The notes: a model not told the origin generated them from the letters alone. A stretch of 64,000 bases of DNA from Domibacillus sp. DTU_2020_1001157_1_SI_ALB_TIR_016 (GCF_032341995.1 NZ_CP135439.1:2935501-2999500), one strand, 5' to 3'. Shown: positions 40,330 through 50,657, counted from the first letter of the stretch. Made by a program: numbers and translations.

Positions 40330-40725
40330 CTAACGGAGCCACTTCACCGACTTAATAAGCGTCCCTTCACCCGGCGTAGATTCAATGGAAAATTCATCCA
40401 TAAGCCTTTTTACACCGGGAAGTCCAGCTCCAAGTCCACCCGAAGTTGAAAAACCGTCTTCCATGACTTTTCGAAGATCCGGAATACCCGGCCCCTCATC
40501 ACGGGAAACAATGGTCATTCCTTTTTTCGCTCCATTCTCTACTTTCTCTATCGTTATTTCTCCCTGGCCTGCGTACAAGTAAATATTACGAGCCAGTTCA
40601 CTGATCGCAGTCGTAATACGAGCCTGGTCAACCGTACCGAAACCAAGTTCTTTCGCTACATTCCGGCCAAGTTGTCTCGCCGCTACGATATCCCATTCAT
40701 TTATAATTTTCACACTAGAGTCCAT
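40330..40725 (-). CDS. rsbT: Stressosome serine kinase RsbT
   Basis: 131-residue GHKL kinase. It shows ARITTAISELARNIYLYA, DEGPGIPDL and GGLGAGLPGVKRLMDEF. It phosphorylates RsbS and RsbR on stress, then leaves to switch on RsbU. Only five bases separate it from rsbS and eleven from rsbU. Confidence 0.95.
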   Translation of the reverse strand: MDSSVKIINEWDIVAARQLGRNVAKELGFGTVDQARITTAISELARNIYLYAGQGEITIEKVENGAKKGMTIVSRDEGPGIPDLRKVMEDGFSTSGGLGAGLPGVKRLMDEFSIESTPGEGTLIKSVKWLR

Positions 40726-40729
40726 CGTG

Positions 40730-41092
40730 TCAGTCCCCCAGTTCCCGTTGAAGTTTCTCCAAACCTTTTTCGAGATCCAGTGCGGTCATCACTTCCTCCA
40801 GACGAATACCAAGCTCGATCAGCGTAATCGCAACGGCAGGCTGAATACCTGTAATTACTACTTTAGCTCCCATTAGCTTAGACATGCTGATTACATCGCC
40901 CAGTACTTTTGCAATGAATGAATCGATGAAATCAATGGATGTAAAATCAATGACGACTCCTCTTGCACTTGTTTCATGGATTTTATGAAGAAGATCTTCT
41001 TGAAATTGGAGGGCTGTTTGATCATCAAGCTCCCATTGGATCGAAATGAGTAAACAATCGTGCAGTTTTAAAATCGGAATTCTCATGTTCAT
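40730..41092 (-). CDS. rsbS: Stressosome scaffold RsbS
   Basis: 120-residue single STAS domain. The target serine is in [14 protein letters not shown] (residue about 59). Binds RsbT and forms the stressosome core with RsbR. Start overlaps the rsbR stop by four bases. Confidence 0.95.
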   Translation of the reverse strand: MNMRIPILKLHDCLLISIQWELDDQTALQFQEDLLHKIHETSARGVVIDFTSIDFIDSFIAKVLGDVISMSKLMGAKVVITGIQPAVAITLIELGIRLEEVMTALDLEKGLEKLQRELGD

Positions 41093-41916
41093 TCTTGTAC
41101 CTCCACAATTTGTCTTGACGTCGATGCAAGTGCCTGCTCTACGCCTTTTTTCATTGTGCTCGTCGTTGTTACATCTTCAAGATTAATACCTAAATTTACA
41201 ATCGTTTGAGCAATTTCTGGACGAATGCCGACAATGGTGCACTTTGCTCCAACAAGACGGACCGCTTCCGCTGCTTGGATAATATGGTGGGCAACCATTG
41301 TATCTACAACCGGTACACCGGTAATATCAATTAATACCACTTCGGCTCGATGGCTGACGACCCCTTCAAGCAAGTTTTCCATAATTTGCTTTGCCCGCTC
41401 CGTATCAATTGTGCCGACAAGCGGCATAACAGAGATTTTGTCAAAAACCGGAATCAGTGGTGCAGATAGTTCCTGAAGGGCAATTTTTTGAAGAGAAATC
41501 GTCCGTTCCCAAGATGTGGTGTACGCTTCTGTGATGGTTTTATACATCGGAAAAATCCAGTTGTTGATTTCTGCTGTAAAATCAATATAAGTTTGTTGAT
41601 TAATTTCACCTGAGCGCTGCATGCCGTTTTCAACAATCTTCCCAAAAACACGAAGACCATCTGTAATCATTGTCAACGGCCATCCAAGACGGACAATCTT
41701 TTCTGAGAAGTCAACAGCACGCTCTTGGAATTTTTCCTCGGAATCTGAAAAGTTCGACATAACGAGCTGGATAAACTCTGAACTTGTTTTTACAAACATA
41801 TGGTCAGACATAGCCAGAACAGCGCGCTCGTCAGCTTCTGTGCGCATCAATTCAATCCACTCGTTTAATATGTCATCATTGTGAGACTGTACATATTGAA
41901 AAATCTTTTTCCGCAT
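41089..41916 (-). CDS. rsbR: Stressosome sensor RsbR
   Basis: 275-residue RsbRA-type protein: an N-terminal globin-like dimerisation domain (about 1-140) that projects from the stressosome and a C-terminal STAS domain. STAS residues [19 protein letters not shown] and a second conserved threonine region (TTTSTMKKG) carry the phosphorylation sites known from B. subtilis T171/T205. First gene of rsbRSTU, presumably sigma-A transcribed from a TATAAT near 41990. Confidence 0.93.
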   Translation of the reverse strand: MRKKIFQYVQSHNDDILNEWIELMRTEADERAVLAMSDHMFVKTSSEFIQLVMSNFSDSEEKFQERAVDFSEKIVRLGWPLTMITDGLRVFGKIVENGMQRSGEINQQTYIDFTAEINNWIFPMYKTITEAYTTSWERTISLQKIALQELSAPLIPVFDKISVMPLVGTIDTERAKQIMENLLEGVVSHRAEVVLIDITGVPVVDTMVAHHIIQAAEAVRLVGAKCTIVGIRPEIAQTIVNLGINLEDVTTTSTMKKGVEQALASTSRQIVEVQE

Positions 41917-42055
41917 TCGGTTCTCTCCAATCGTCGTTCCGCTCCAAATCTGCGGTTTTCGTCAAAAACGTTCATTATTTTTATTATAAAGGTTATTTGA
42001 ATAATTAAAAAGCCGTATCATCTGACAGGCGTGAAAAATTATGGTTTAAAGAAAA

Positions 42056-42084
42056 AAGCACCTCCGTTTAAACGAGAGGTGCTT
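42056..42084 (-). terminator. Terminator after ndoA
   Basis: Minus-strand AAGCACCTC / GAGGTGCTT with an 11-base loop, followed by TTTTCTTT. Confidence 0.85.
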
Positions 42085-42086
42085 TG

Positions 42087-42437
42087 TTAAAATTGTATAA
42101 GACCTAAACTAATTTGCAAAGCGTCGTCCACTTTCTCCATCATTCCGTCGTCAAGCTGCGTGATCTTATCTGTAAGCCGCTGCTTGTCGATCGTTCGAAT
42201 CTGTTCGAGTAAAATAACGGAGTCTCTTTCAAATCCATACCGCTCCGCATTAATTTCCACATGCGTCGGCAGTTTGGCTTTTTGGATCTGAGCTGTAATG
42301 GCTGCGACGATAATAGTGGGACTGAACCGATTCCCGATGTCGTTTTGAACGACAAGAACAGGCCGGACGCCGCCTTGTTCGGAGCCGACAACAGGGGACA
42401 GGTCTGCAAAATATACGTCACCACGTTTTACGATCAC
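42087..42437 (-). CDS. ndoA: mRNA interferase toxin NdoA (MazF/EndoA)
   Basis: 116-residue endoribonuclease that cuts at UACAU in B. subtilis. [33 protein letters not shown] is the hallmark; the catalytic arginine and threonine of the family are in RPVLVV and TIIVAAIT. Second gene of the toxin-antitoxin pair, five bases after the antitoxin, next to rsbR as in other Bacilli. Almost certainly functional and part of the core stress block rather than mobile. Confidence 0.95.
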   Translation of the reverse strand: MIVKRGDVYFADLSPVVGSEQGGVRPVLVVQNDIGNRFSPTIIVAAITAQIQKAKLPTHVEINAERYGFERDSVILLEQIRTIDKQRLTDKITQLDDGMMEKVDDALQISLGLIQF

Positions 42438-42442
42438 ACGGT

Positions 42443-42724
42443 TTATCCTCCACTTACTAAACGTTCGACTGTGTTTCCTGCCTCAAATTCGGCTTGCATC
42501 GCTTCTGATGCAATAGCAAGGTTGATCTTGGCCATTTCCATATAACCACGCCGCATCGATTCTTGAATATGACGCTTTTTTCGCTCGCGTAAATACATTT
42601 TTGTTGCGCGGTAAATGAATTCACTGCGGCTAATTTCTTCCTGTTCCGCAAAACAGTCAAGTTCATTTACAAACTGCTTTGGCAAGTTTACTAACACATC
42701 TGTCGTCGTACCGGATTCAGACAA
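42443..42724 (-). CDS. ndoAI: Antitoxin NdoAI (MazE-like)
   Basis: 93-residue ribbon-helix-helix antitoxin. The start [18 protein letters not shown] is the DNA-binding strand and helix, and the C-terminal half ([20 protein letters not shown]) is the toxin-wrapping helix. Precedes ndoA by five bases. Confidence 0.93.
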   Translation of the reverse strand: MSESGTTTDVLVNLPKQFVNELDCFAEQEEISRSEFIYRATKMYLRERKKRHIQESMRRGYMEMAKINLAIASEAMQAEFEAGNTVERLVSGG

Positions 42725-42859
42725 GAACTACACCTCCACCAATCACTGCACACATCTCTTTGCTTATTACTGTCCCACTTATCATACCATTCACTGAAAG
42801 GGTTTGGAAAGACATTTTCAAAAAATGTTACACAACAGGACCTTTGACGGTCAAATCTA

Positions 42860-43999
42860 TTACAACAGAGAATTGGTCACAGATACTTTTTTTCCGTTTT
42901 CTACATACACTCTTGGCACACGTGACGTAATCACACATGGAATTTCATAATTAATGGTTTCTCTTTTCTCGGCGATTTCTTCCATTGAAATTTCTTCATT
43001 TTGCTGCTGTCCAATGAGTGTTGCCAATGTTCCGGTTTTATATTCCTCTGGAAGCCTTACCATGCACTGATCCATGCAAATCCTGCCTACAATTGGCATC
43101 CTCCGGCCGTCGATTAACACATCCTGCCCGCCTAACTTGCGAATCCAGCCGTCTGCATAACCAATGGGAAGGGTGCCGATCCATTCATGCTCAGCAGCTT
43201 CGTAAGTGGCTCCATAACTTACTTTTTCACCAGGCTTAAGCTTTTTTACATGAACAAGCTTTGACTTCAACGAAAAAGCCGGCTTAAGCGGAAAAGGCAG
43301 CTGCGCGGATATTTCAGTCGAAGGCGTCAACCCGTACATAGCAATACCAAGCCGGACCGCGTTAAAGCCAGCTCCTTTAAACCGAAGCGTGGCTGCGCTA
43401 TTTGAGCAATGAATAAACTGAGGCTTTTCTTTCAATGCGTCAAGCATTTCCTGAAAGCGTATAAGCTGTTCCTCCATGTAGCTTGTTTCTTCTTCGTCTG
43501 CTGTTGCGAAATGAGTGAAGATCCCTTCAAAAACAAGCCGGTCTGACGCTTCAATCCGACTGATCGCTTGAAGCAGCTCAAATTCATCCCTAAAACCGAT
43601 ACGCCCCATTCCAGTATCGCATTTTAAATGTATATTCAACTGCTGCCCTTTATGTACAGCAGCTTTTTCAAACCACTCTTCATTATGCACCGTAAGTGAG
43701 ATTTCTTGGGCTGCTGCTAAATGAGCATCCTCCGGCCGGCTTGCACCTAACACAAGAATAGGACCTTTAATCCCTGATGCTCTCAGCTTTAATGCTTCAT
43801 CTAAAAAAGCGACTGCCAGCCCTTTTGCGCCAGCTTGAACAGCTGCCCGGGCGACCTGCACATCTCCATGTCCATATGCGTTTGCTTTTACAACTGCATA
43901 TAAAAATACGGAAGAATCAAGCTGTTCTAATGTTTTTTTCACGTTCCATTTTATTGCATCCAAATCAATTTCTGCCCAGGTGTCCCGGTAGAATTCCAT
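42860..43999 (-). CDS. alr: Alanine racemase Alr
   Basis: 379-residue PLP enzyme giving D-alanine for peptidoglycan. The PLP-lysine motif is AVVKANAYGHGDVQVARA (about 37-54), and the second base region RLGIAMYGLTPS and the C-terminal Tyr-containing VSYGATYEA fit the family. I start at the second ATG (43999), aligning with FYRDTWAEIDLDA of other Alr proteins and preceded by GGGAAGTGA; an ATG seven codons upstream is less likely. Works with ddl and murF further along the same strand. Its 5' region carries a tandem repeat. Confidence 0.95.
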   Translation of the reverse strand: MEFYRDTWAEIDLDAIKWNVKKTLEQLDSSVFLYAVVKANAYGHGDVQVARAAVQAGAKGLAVAFLDEALKLRASGIKGPILVLGASRPEDAHLAAAQEISLTVHNEEWFEKAAVHKGQQLNIHLKCDTGMGRIGFRDEFELLQAISRIEASDRLVFEGIFTHFATADEEETSYMEEQLIRFQEMLDALKEKPQFIHCSNSAATLRFKGAGFNAVRLGIAMYGLTPSTEISAQLPFPLKPAFSLKSKLVHVKKLKPGEKVSYGATYEAAEHEWIGTLPIGYADGWIRKLGGQDVLIDGRRMPIVGRICMDQCMVRLPEEYKTGTLATLIGQQQNEEISMEEIAEKRETINYEIPCVITSRVPRVYVENGKKVSVTNSLL

Positions 44000-44082
44000 T
44001 GATGTCACTTCCCAGTTCATTTATCGTCTTGCTTTTTACTCCCTAGTCCTCAGCCCATGGTTCTTCTTATCCAAACCGGAGC

Positions 44083-44435
44083 GCTCCAGACCATACAGCG
44101 CTAAACGGGATTCTTACGCATTTCCTATTTTCCAGCTCCAGTATCCCACCGCTTTCTGTTCTTCACCCTCCTCCCAGCGATAAGTCAACATCGAATCGCT
44201 GGCGCTCTTCGTGTTTCCTTTATCTTCGTCAGAGTGCTCCAGACCATACAGCGCTAAACGGGATTCTTACGCATTTCCTATTTTCCAGCTCCAGTATCCC
44301 ACCGCTTTCTGTTCTTCACCCTCCTCCCAGCGATAAGTCAACATCGAATCGCTGGCGCTCTTCGTGTTTCCTTTATCTTCGTCAGAGTGCTCCAGACCAT
44401 ACAGCGCTAAACGGGATTCTTACGCATTTCCTATT
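44083..44435. repeat. 153-bp direct tandem repeat, 2.3 copies
   Basis: Unit 1 at 44083-44235, unit 2 at 44236-44388 and a partial third at 44389-44435. Units look identical over the lengths I compared. Each contains TTTCCTATTTTCCAGCTCC and ATCGAATCGCTGGCGCTC. No open frame or ribosome site is maintained through it. It lies between the alr start and the ydcC terminator. Confidence 0.88.
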
Positions 44436-44440
44436 TTAAA

Positions 44441-44476
44441 CAAAAAAAAAGCGGCGGTAAACTGCACCGCTGCCTC
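44441..44476 (-). terminator. Terminator after ydcC
   Basis: Minus-strand GCGGT / ACCGC stem with further partial pairing, followed by a run of T's. Stem is short; T-run is strong. Confidence 0.65.
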
Positions 44477-45442
44477 TTATTTAACTGATTCCGGTGAGAT
44501 CGAAGCGGCAATGCGCGCCATCTCGCCCTGGGAGAGTTTATCTGACGCCAGCATAAATTCCACACCATTATATACCCAATGAAGTGACCCGTCTTCTGCC
44601 TCCCCGGCCGCAAAGCCCATATCGGACAAGTCGCCGGACGCACGGGCGATTCCTTCTTCACTAGGAACGGCAGGCTGCTCAATCAATGTGAATGGCTTGC
44701 TGCCTTCATAAGTTAAGATCACACGGTTATCAATCCGGGTTTCATCTGCCAGCTCTGCTTCTCCGGTCTCTGTTGGATAATGAATCATGAATTCCGAAGG
44801 TGATGCGCCAGCTGTTTCTTTAGCGGCGGCTTTCTTTTCACTAAAATCATCTTTTGCAAATTTCGGCTTTAAGTCCATCTTTTTAAATACAACCGAAATA
44901 ACAACCTTCCCCTTCGTATCCATTACTTTCACAAGCGCTGGGGTAAAATTTTTCTTGTGAAATGAAATCTCTTGCTTTGGAAGCATTTGACTGTTTGTGT
45001 AGCGCGTTTTTGTTTGGAATACGTAGTAATCCTCTGTTTCTTTAAATACGGCTTCTCCATCAGCTTGGATATCGGCAGCCAGCGATTCAAACAAGTAGGA
45101 CTGGCTGCTGTTTTCCGGCCAATTATTTTCATAGCGGAAGCTTTTGCCGAGTGATGGAGTCATCACATAAATCCCTGTTTTGTTTTTAACAATCGTCTGG
45201 CTGTGCTTATTGGTTACCGATGCAAGATGAACGCGGTAATTCGTATGACGCTGATTCCAAATGTCTACGTTATACGTTTGCTTTTCTTCACCTGCCTGCA
45301 CTTCTAAGATAGCTTTCGCTTTATAACCGGCGGCATTTCTCGCTTTGTCGGAAATTTCCTTTACAACATCTTCTTGTGACGGCGATCCTCCGCACGCAGA
45401 TAAAAGAAGCACCATCAACAGCAATCCGATCCACTTTTTCAT
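44477..45442 (-). CDS. ydcC: YdcC-like lipoprotein with LolA-type fold
   Basis: 321-residue exported lipoprotein. Signal peptide MKKWIGLLLMVLLLSACGG carries the lipobox LSAC at 14-17. The remaining sequence (VVISVVFKKMDLKPKFAKDDF) resembles the LolA/RseB-like outer-membrane-lipoprotein-carrier domain. It sits between acpS and alr exactly as ydcC does in B. subtilis; a role in sporulation or envelope is suspected, not shown. Start ATG with AAGGGGTGCGGGG upstream. Confidence 0.87.
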   Translation of the reverse strand: MKKWIGLLLMVLLLSACGGSPSQEDVVKEISDKARNAAGYKAKAILEVQAGEEKQTYNVDIWNQRHTNYRVHLASVTNKHSQTIVKNKTGIYVMTPSLGKSFRYENNWPENSSQSYLFESLAADIQADGEAVFKETEDYYVFQTKTRYTNSQMLPKQEISFHKKNFTPALVKVMDTKGKVVISVVFKKMDLKPKFAKDDFSEKKAAAKETAGASPSEFMIHYPTETGEAELADETRIDNRVILTYEGSKPFTLIEQPAVPSEEGIARASGDLSDMGFAAGEAEDGSLHWVYNGVEFMLASDKLSQGEMARIAASISPESVK

Positions 45443-45488
45443 CCCCGCACCCCTTCCTCACTAGCACTATATGAGGAGGCCTGTACAA

Positions 45489-45839
45489 TTATGATTCAAT
45501 GATCACAACTGCTGCGGCATAATGCTGGCTATGGGTAATCGTGACATGAACGCCTTCACTGTACGGCTGGATGAGAATCGGCTTACCTTTCTCATCTGCA
45601 CCTACTTCAATATCCTGAAACGACAGCTCCCCGCCAATGCCTGTCCCTGCCGCTTTTGAGAATGCTTCTTTAACCGCAAAGCGCCCGGCTGCATATTCAA
45701 AGCGGCGCGTGCCCTTTTTTTGGAGATAGGAATTGAGCTCCGCCGGTGTCAGCACCCTCTCTAAAAATTTCGGCTGTCGATCAATCAGCCGTTTGATCCG
45801 GTCAATTTCAACAATATCCATCCCAATGCCCTTAATCAT
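45489..45839 (-). CDS. acpS: Holo-acyl-carrier-protein synthase AcpS
   Basis: 116-residue phosphopantetheinyl transferase that activates ACP. MIKGIGMDIVEIDRIKRL and RFAVKEAFSKAAGTGIG are the magnesium and CoA sites. The upstream ATG at 45848 is adjacent to GAAAGG with no spacer, so the second ATG (nine bases later) is preferred. Next to ydcC. Confidence 0.95.
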   Translation of the reverse strand: MIKGIGMDIVEIDRIKRLIDRQPKFLERVLTPAELNSYLQKKGTRRFEYAAGRFAVKEAFSKAAGTGIGGELSFQDIEVGADEKGKPILIQPYSEGVHVTITHSQHYAAAVVIIES

Positions 45840-45861
45840 AACAGCCATCCTTTCTTAAAAA

Positions 45862-45891
45862 AAAGCCGTTCCGGGCTTCCGGAACGGCTTT
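45862..45891 (-). terminator. Terminator of cshA
   Basis: Minus-strand AAAGCCGTTCC / GGAACGGCTTT with an 8-base loop followed by a T-run, 14 bases after the cshA stop. Confidence 0.88.
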
Positions 45892-45904
45892 CGTCGATCA
45901 TTGA

Positions 45905-47371
45905 TTAGTTAGATGAATATTTACGGCGCCCGCTGCCTGATCCGCCTTTGCGGTCACGGTTTCCGTAAGAGCGTCCGCCGCCCTGGCGTCCACCTCCGCC
46001 AGATTTGCGGTATCCGCCTGAGTTTTTGCTGCGGAACTTGTCACGTTTTTGTGGAAGTGCCGCTTCATTTGTAATATGAACTGGTGTACGGTCCGGCTCT
46101 TTTGTGATAAGTTTTAATGCCGCCGCTACAACATCTTCTGCACCGTACTGGTCAAGCATTTCCTTTGCGAATGAGCGATATTCTGCCCATTCATTTTTAG
46201 CAATCGCTTCTTCAAGCTCTGTAACAGCCGCTTGCTGCAGACCGCTAAGCGCATCATCCCAAGATGGAGCTTCCATTGGGTTCATGCGTTTTTTCGTTGT
46301 ACGTTCCACTTCACGAAGATAGCTCATTTCACGCGGGTCAACCAGCGTAATCGCCATACCTTCTTTACCAGCACGTCCTGTACGGCCGATACGGTGAACA
46401 TAGCTTTCAGGGTCCTGTGGAATATCATAGTTATAAACGTGTGTAACGCCAGAAATATCAAGACCGCGCGCCGCAACGTCTGTTGCTACCAGCACATCGA
46501 TTTTTCCTGCTTTAAAACGGTTTAATACCGTTAAACGCTTTGCTTGTGTCAAGTCACCATGAATACCTTCCGCCTGGTAGCCGCGCAGGCTAAGTGCATT
46601 TGCCAACTCATCAACACGGCGCTTTGTACGGCCAAAGATGATTGCAAGCTCAGGTGAATGAGAATCCATCAAACGGGCAAGAACGTCGAATTTTTCACGC
46701 TGCGGTACTTTCACGTAATACTGATCAATGTTAGAAACTGTCATTTCCTTCGCTTTTACTTTGATCATTTCTGGATCTTTCATAAAGCGTTCAGCGATCG
46801 CCCGGATTGGTCCCGGCATTGTTGCTGAGAAAAGAAGTGTCTGGCGCTCTGCAGGAACATTTGAAAGAATTGATTCAATGTCCTGAATAAAGCCCATGTT
46901 CAACATTTCATCTGCTTCATCAAGCACAAGCGTTTCAAGATTTTCAAGTTTTAATGTACGGCGGTTAATATGGTCTAGAATACGTCCCGGTGTTCCAACG
47001 ATAATATGCGGGCGTTGTTTAAGCGCGCGAATTTGGCGTTGAATGTCCTGTCCGCCATAAACAGCCAGCACGCGGACACGTTTGCCGCTGCCGATTCGAT
47101 AAAGTTCTTCTGAAACCTGAATCGCAAGCTCGCGTGTCGGTGCAATAATCAACCCTTGGATTGCTTCATTTTTCGTGTCAATTTTTTCCACCATCGGGAT
47201 ACCAAATGCTGTTGTTTTACCCGTTCCTGTTTGTGCCTGTCCGATGATGTCTTTTCCAGTTAAGCCTAAAGGAATCGTTTCAGACTGAATTGGCGTCGCC
47301 TCTTCAAAGCCCATTTTGTCAATTGCTTTCAGCGTTGCTTCGCTTAAATTTAAATCTTTAAATTTTGTCAA
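45905..47371 (-). CDS. cshA: DEAD-box RNA helicase CshA
   Basis: 488-residue RNA helicase. Motifs: Q motif [14 protein letters not shown] (about 46), [17 protein letters not shown], and [12 protein letters not shown] (about 325). The C-terminus is RGG/glycine-rich ([19 protein letters not shown]), fitting the long cold-shock/degradosome helicases. The start is TTG, with AAGGAG eight bases before it; there is no ATG. Promoter TTGAAA-17-TAAGAT lies 110 bases upstream, leaving a long leader. Confidence 0.95.
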   Translation of the reverse strand: MTKFKDLNLSEATLKAIDKMGFEEATPIQSETIPLGLTGKDIIGQAQTGTGKTTAFGIPMVEKIDTKNEAIQGLIIAPTRELAIQVSEELYRIGSGKRVRVLAVYGGQDIQRQIRALKQRPHIIVGTPGRILDHINRRTLKLENLETLVLDEADEMLNMGFIQDIESILSNVPAERQTLLFSATMPGPIRAIAERFMKDPEMIKVKAKEMTVSNIDQYYVKVPQREKFDVLARLMDSHSPELAIIFGRTKRRVDELANALSLRGYQAEGIHGDLTQAKRLTVLNRFKAGKIDVLVATDVAARGLDISGVTHVYNYDIPQDPESYVHRIGRTGRAGKEGMAITLVDPREMSYLREVERTTKKRMNPMEAPSWDDALSGLQQAAVTELEEAIAKNEWAEYRSFAKEMLDQYGAEDVVAAALKLITKEPDRTPVHITNEAALPQKRDKFRSKNSGGYRKSGGGGRQGGGRSYGNRDRKGGSGSGRRKYSSN

Positions 47372-47456
47372 TAGTTTCTTCTCCTTCTATGTTAAACTGC
47401 CATCCGCACAAAAAAATACCCTTCTACATTTATGCGAAGAGCAACATGTCTTTTCC

Positions 47457-47485
47457 ATCTTATCATTTCACGTCCGAATTTTCAA
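47457..47485 (-). promoter_or_regulatory. Promoter of cshA
   Basis: TTGAAA (47485-47480), 17 bp, TAAGAT (47462-47457) on the minus strand. It gives a leader of about 80 bases before the TTG start. Confidence 0.6.
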
Positions 47486-47507
47486 TGCGCATTTGTATAA
47501 CTTTACG

Positions 47508-48194
47508 TTATCCGGAAAGAAAAGTAAAGACTTTCTTGAAAAGCTCTTCTGTATTTCCTGTATGGCAAATTAAATGCTTTGCGCCAGGTGAGTAGTACAA
47601 ATGCCGTTCAGCCGAGGAAAGACGGCGGTAAATATACGCAGCACTTTTAACAGGCACAATTCCATCTGCTGTTCCCTGCGCGATAAATACCGGAATATTA
47701 ATTTTCCTTAAGGACGGCCTCGCAAGCCCGACTACCTTTTGAAACTGACGTGCTGCACTTGGCGGAGTCATTAACAGCTTCTCCCGGTATCTTAAAAACA
47801 ATTCATTTTCATGGAGTTTTTTCTCTCGTAAATCCTGGAACATCACCCGGATATCCTGCTTAGCCTGGGACGGATTCAAATATTTAGCCGCTGCACTCAG
47901 CATCACCAGCTTCCGCACCGGATAACGGGCCGCTAAGTAAGCAGCGATCAGCCCTCCCATCGAAAAACCGATCAGGTAAACCGTCTCGCATTCCTCTAGA
48001 AGCTCAAGCAGTGCTGCTTCTGCACAGTCAAGCCACTCATTACAGGAAACTTTTTTCAAGGATAGTGTTTCGCCGTGCCCCGGCAAAACGGGCACGGCAA
48101 TTTTCCAATCCGTATGGGTACGCAAATAATCAGCAAGCGGCTGTACTTCATATGGGGAACCAGTGAAGCCATGAATGCATAAGCATCCGTTCAT
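47508..48194 (-). CDS. Alpha/beta hydrolase, carboxylesterase/monoacylglycerol-lipase type
   Basis: 228-residue serine hydrolase resembling Est30/YvaK. The oxyanion region is CIHGFTGSPYEVQPLA, the nucleophile elbow GFSMGG (about 76-81), the acid D in GTADGIVP and the histidine in GAKHLICH. No signal peptide. It lies 18 bases after murF on the same strand and close before the cshA promoter, so it is probably co-transcribed with ddl-murF. The substrate is unknown. Confidence 0.88.
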   Translation of the reverse strand: MNGCLCIHGFTGSPYEVQPLADYLRTHTDWKIAVPVLPGHGETLSLKKVSCNEWLDCAEAALLELLEECETVYLIGFSMGGLIAAYLAARYPVRKLVMLSAAAKYLNPSQAKQDIRVMFQDLREKKLHENELFLRYREKLLMTPPSAARQFQKVVGLARPSLRKINIPVFIAQGTADGIVPVKSAAYIYRRLSSAERHLYYSPGAKHLICHTGNTEELFKKVFTFLSG

Positions 48195-48212
48195 GATGAT
48201 CCACCGCCTTTT

Positions 48213-49589
48213 TTAATGTGAAAGACTTTCCACAACCTCTTCAAGCTTTATGCCTCTTGACGCTTTTACAAGAATCAGCTCACCGCCTTGGAGCATTCCT
48301 TGAAGGGACTGCACCAATTCGTCTTTGTCCTGGAAAGAAAAAACACGCTCAGAGCCAAACGAACCTTTTGCACCTGAGGCAATAAACTGCCCGAGTGTTC
48401 CGTATGTGAATACGTAATCAATTTTGTCCGCATCGATTGCCTGCCCTGTCTGATAGTGAAACAGCTCTTCATCCAAACCGAGCTCCAGCATATCGCCAAG
48501 CACCACAATTTTTTTAGATGTTGACGGTAAATCCGCCACAAGAGAAACGGCCGCTTTCACAGATGTAGGACTGGCATTGTAAGCATCATTAATGATTTTT
48601 ACGCCATTTTTGCCTTCTACCCACTCCATGCGCATTTTAGTCAGCTCGACTTTTTTCAAGCCTTCGACAGCCGCTTCAAATGGTACATCAAACAAAGATG
48701 CTGCCGAAACAGCCGCAAGCGCATTGGTTACATTGTGCTGGCCAAGAACAGGAAGCTCAAACGAAAGAGCAGGTGCTTGATTCATGGCAAAGCGGCTGCC
48801 CCTTTCTGTTTGCTCAATAGAGATTGGGTGCATATCATTGCCTTTATCCATACCGAATGTTTTTGTCTGGAAATCTACCTCTTCCGTTACGCGTTCTGAA
48901 AGAAGCGACTCATCTCCTAAATAAACAAGCGTACCGTCATCAGACATTCCTGCCGTTATTTCCAGCTTCGCATCTGCAATCGCTTCACGTGAGCCCAAGT
49001 CCTGCAAATGCGCTTCACCGATATTGGTAATAATCGCAGCATCAGGGGAAGCGAGCTTGGAGAGAAGTTCAATTTCTCCTCTGCCGCTCATCCCCATTTC
49101 TAAAATCGCAATTTCAGTGTCCTCACGGAGAGAAAGCATCGTAAGCGGCAGGCCGATATGATTATTGTAATTGCCTTCTGTTTTTTGCACGCGGTACTTT
49201 TCTCCAAAAACGGAAGCTGTCATATCCTTGACTGTCGTTTTTCCGTTGCTTCCAGTGACTCCTATCACTTTCACTTCCAGGGAATCACGATAAGATTTTG
49301 ACAGCTGCTGCAGAGCAAGCAGCGTATCTTCTACTACTAGTACAGGCAAATCCTCCGGCATTCCAGGTACGTCTTTTTGCCAAAGCGCTGCACCTGCCCC
49401 GCTTTCAATCGCCTGGCGTACGTACTGATGCCCATCTGTATTTTCTCCGGAAAACGGGATAAACAGGCGGCCGCCGTCCACTTTGCGGGAGTCGATCGAA
49501 ACACCTTTAATTTTCTGGTTGTACCATTTTGTTACATCATTTTCGACATTGATCATGTCTGTTATTTGCTCGACTGTTTTTTCAATCAT
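48213..49589 (-). CDS. murF: UDP-MurNAc-tripeptide D-Ala-D-Ala ligase MurF
   Basis: 458-residue Mur ligase adding D-Ala-D-Ala to the cell-wall precursor. ATP loop GVTGSNGKTTVKDM (about 109-122), AILEMGMSGRGEI and INDAYNASPTSVKAA are visible. It follows ddl by 12 bases, so product and user of D-Ala-D-Ala are co-expressed. Confidence 0.96.
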   Translation of the reverse strand: MIEKTVEQITDMINVENDVTKWYNQKIKGVSIDSRKVDGGRLFIPFSGENTDGHQYVRQAIESGAGAALWQKDVPGMPEDLPVLVVEDTLLALQQLSKSYRDSLEVKVIGVTGSNGKTTVKDMTASVFGEKYRVQKTEGNYNNHIGLPLTMLSLREDTEIAILEMGMSGRGEIELLSKLASPDAAIITNIGEAHLQDLGSREAIADAKLEITAGMSDDGTLVYLGDESLLSERVTEEVDFQTKTFGMDKGNDMHPISIEQTERGSRFAMNQAPALSFELPVLGQHNVTNALAAVSAASLFDVPFEAAVEGLKKVELTKMRMEWVEGKNGVKIINDAYNASPTSVKAAVSLVADLPSTSKKIVVLGDMLELGLDEELFHYQTGQAIDADKIDYVFTYGTLGQFIASGAKGSFGSERVFSFQDKDELVQSLQGMLQGGELILVKASRGIKLEEVVESLSH

Positions 49590-49601
49590 GAGCGCCCACC
49601 T

Positions 49602-50657
49602 TTAAACCGTGTATTTAATCGATTGTTTTTCTTTATGTCGTTCAATACCAAGATCAATCATTTTCTCAATCAGCTGCGGATAGTCTACACCTGCTTCCTT
49701 CCAAAGAAGCGGGAACATGCTGAATGGTGTAAAGCCCGGCATTGTATTCACTTCATTAATAAGGAAATCACCCGTTTTGGTTAAGAAGAAATCCGCCCGC
49801 ACAAGGCCTGAACAGTCAAGTGACTGGTATGCCCGGATGGCCAGTTCCTTCATTTCTTTTTGCTGTGCCTCGATAAGGTCCGCCGGAATAATCAACCCGG
49901 TATCACCGTCTTCATACTTTGCTTTATAATCGTAGAAATCCTTCTTCGGTACAATTTCTCCGATTACCGAGCATTCCGGCTCGTCATTGCCAAGGATGCC
50001 GACTTCGATTTCACGTGCCGTTACCCCTTCTTCAATGATCACTTTCCGGTCAAATTGAAAAGCTTCTTCCATCGCGGCCATTAGCTCATCCTGGCTTTGA
50101 CATTTGCTGATCCCGACGCTTGAACCGAGGTTAGCCGGCTTAACAAAGCACGGCCAGCCAAGCTTTTCTTCAATGCGGCGGCATGCCTCTTCCTTGTCTT
50201 GTTCCCATTTCACTTTCGTTATATGTGTATAATCCACCTGCTTTAAGCCGGCTTGAGCAAATACATTTTTCATCATAATTTTGTCCATGCCCGCCGATGA
50301 AGCAAGCACACCGTTTCCTACATAAGGAACATTTAATACTTCCAGAAGGCCCTGCACCGTTCCGTCTTCTCCATTTGGCCCATGCAAAAGAGGGAAGACA
50401 ACATCATATTTATTTTGTGCAAGCATGGATAAAACATGCTCCGTTCCACCGTTACCAGTCAGTTTCAGTTCTTCTACTGTTTCAGCAGGCCCTTGAAGCT
50501 TTTCTCCTTCTGTCCAGGTACCATCTATTGAAATGTAAATCGGGTATACATCAAATTTATTTAAATTGATCGCGGCTGTAACAGCTTTTGCTGTTTGCAG
50601 TGACACGTTATGTTCTGCTGATTTTCCTCCATAAAGCAATCCAAGTTTTGTTTTCAT
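49602..50657 (-). CDS. ddl: D-alanine--D-alanine ligase Ddl
   Basis: 351-residue ATP-grasp ligase that joins two D-Ala. [15 protein letters not shown] and [13 protein letters not shown] are diagnostic, and the active-site loop and [16 protein letters not shown] close the metal site. The ATG at 50663 touches the GGAGG, so the second ATG (50657) is chosen. Confidence 0.95.
   Translation of the reverse strand: MKTKLGLLYGGKSAEHNVSLQTAKAVTAAINLNKFDVYPIYISIDGTWTEGEKLQGPAETVEELKLTGNGGTEHVLSMLAQNKYDVVFPLLHGPNGEDGTVQGLLEVLNVPYVGNGVLASSAGMDKIMMKNVFAQAGLKQVDYTHITKVKWEQDKEEACRRIEEKLGWPCFVKPANLGSSVGISKCQSQDELMAAMEEAFQFDRKVIIEEGVTAREIEVGILGNDEPECSVIGEIVPKKDFYDYKAKYEDGDTGLIIPADLIEAQQKEMKELAIRAYQSLDCSGLVRADFFLTKTGDFLINEVNTMPGFTPFSMFPLLWKEAGVDYPQLIEKMIDLGIERHKEKQSIKYTV

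Larger units (their letters stand above)
44000..44476. other. Intergenic region before alr with tandem repeat
   Basis: This 477-base gap has no gene. It is filled mainly by the 153-bp tandem repeat, and carries the ydcC terminator near 44440. I found no clear promoter for alr in it, so the alr promoter may lie within the repeat or alr may be read through from ydcC. Confidence 0.6.

Noticed and set aside
42087..42724. NdoA/NdoAI as an acquired toxin-antitoxin island
   Set aside because: It sits in the conserved alr-ndoAI-ndoA-rsbR block of Bacillaceae with no repeats or base-composition break.
44083..44435. CRISPR array or rho-independent multi-terminator
   Set aside because: Unit is 153 bp with no distinct spacer and no short repeat; it is a plain tandem duplication.
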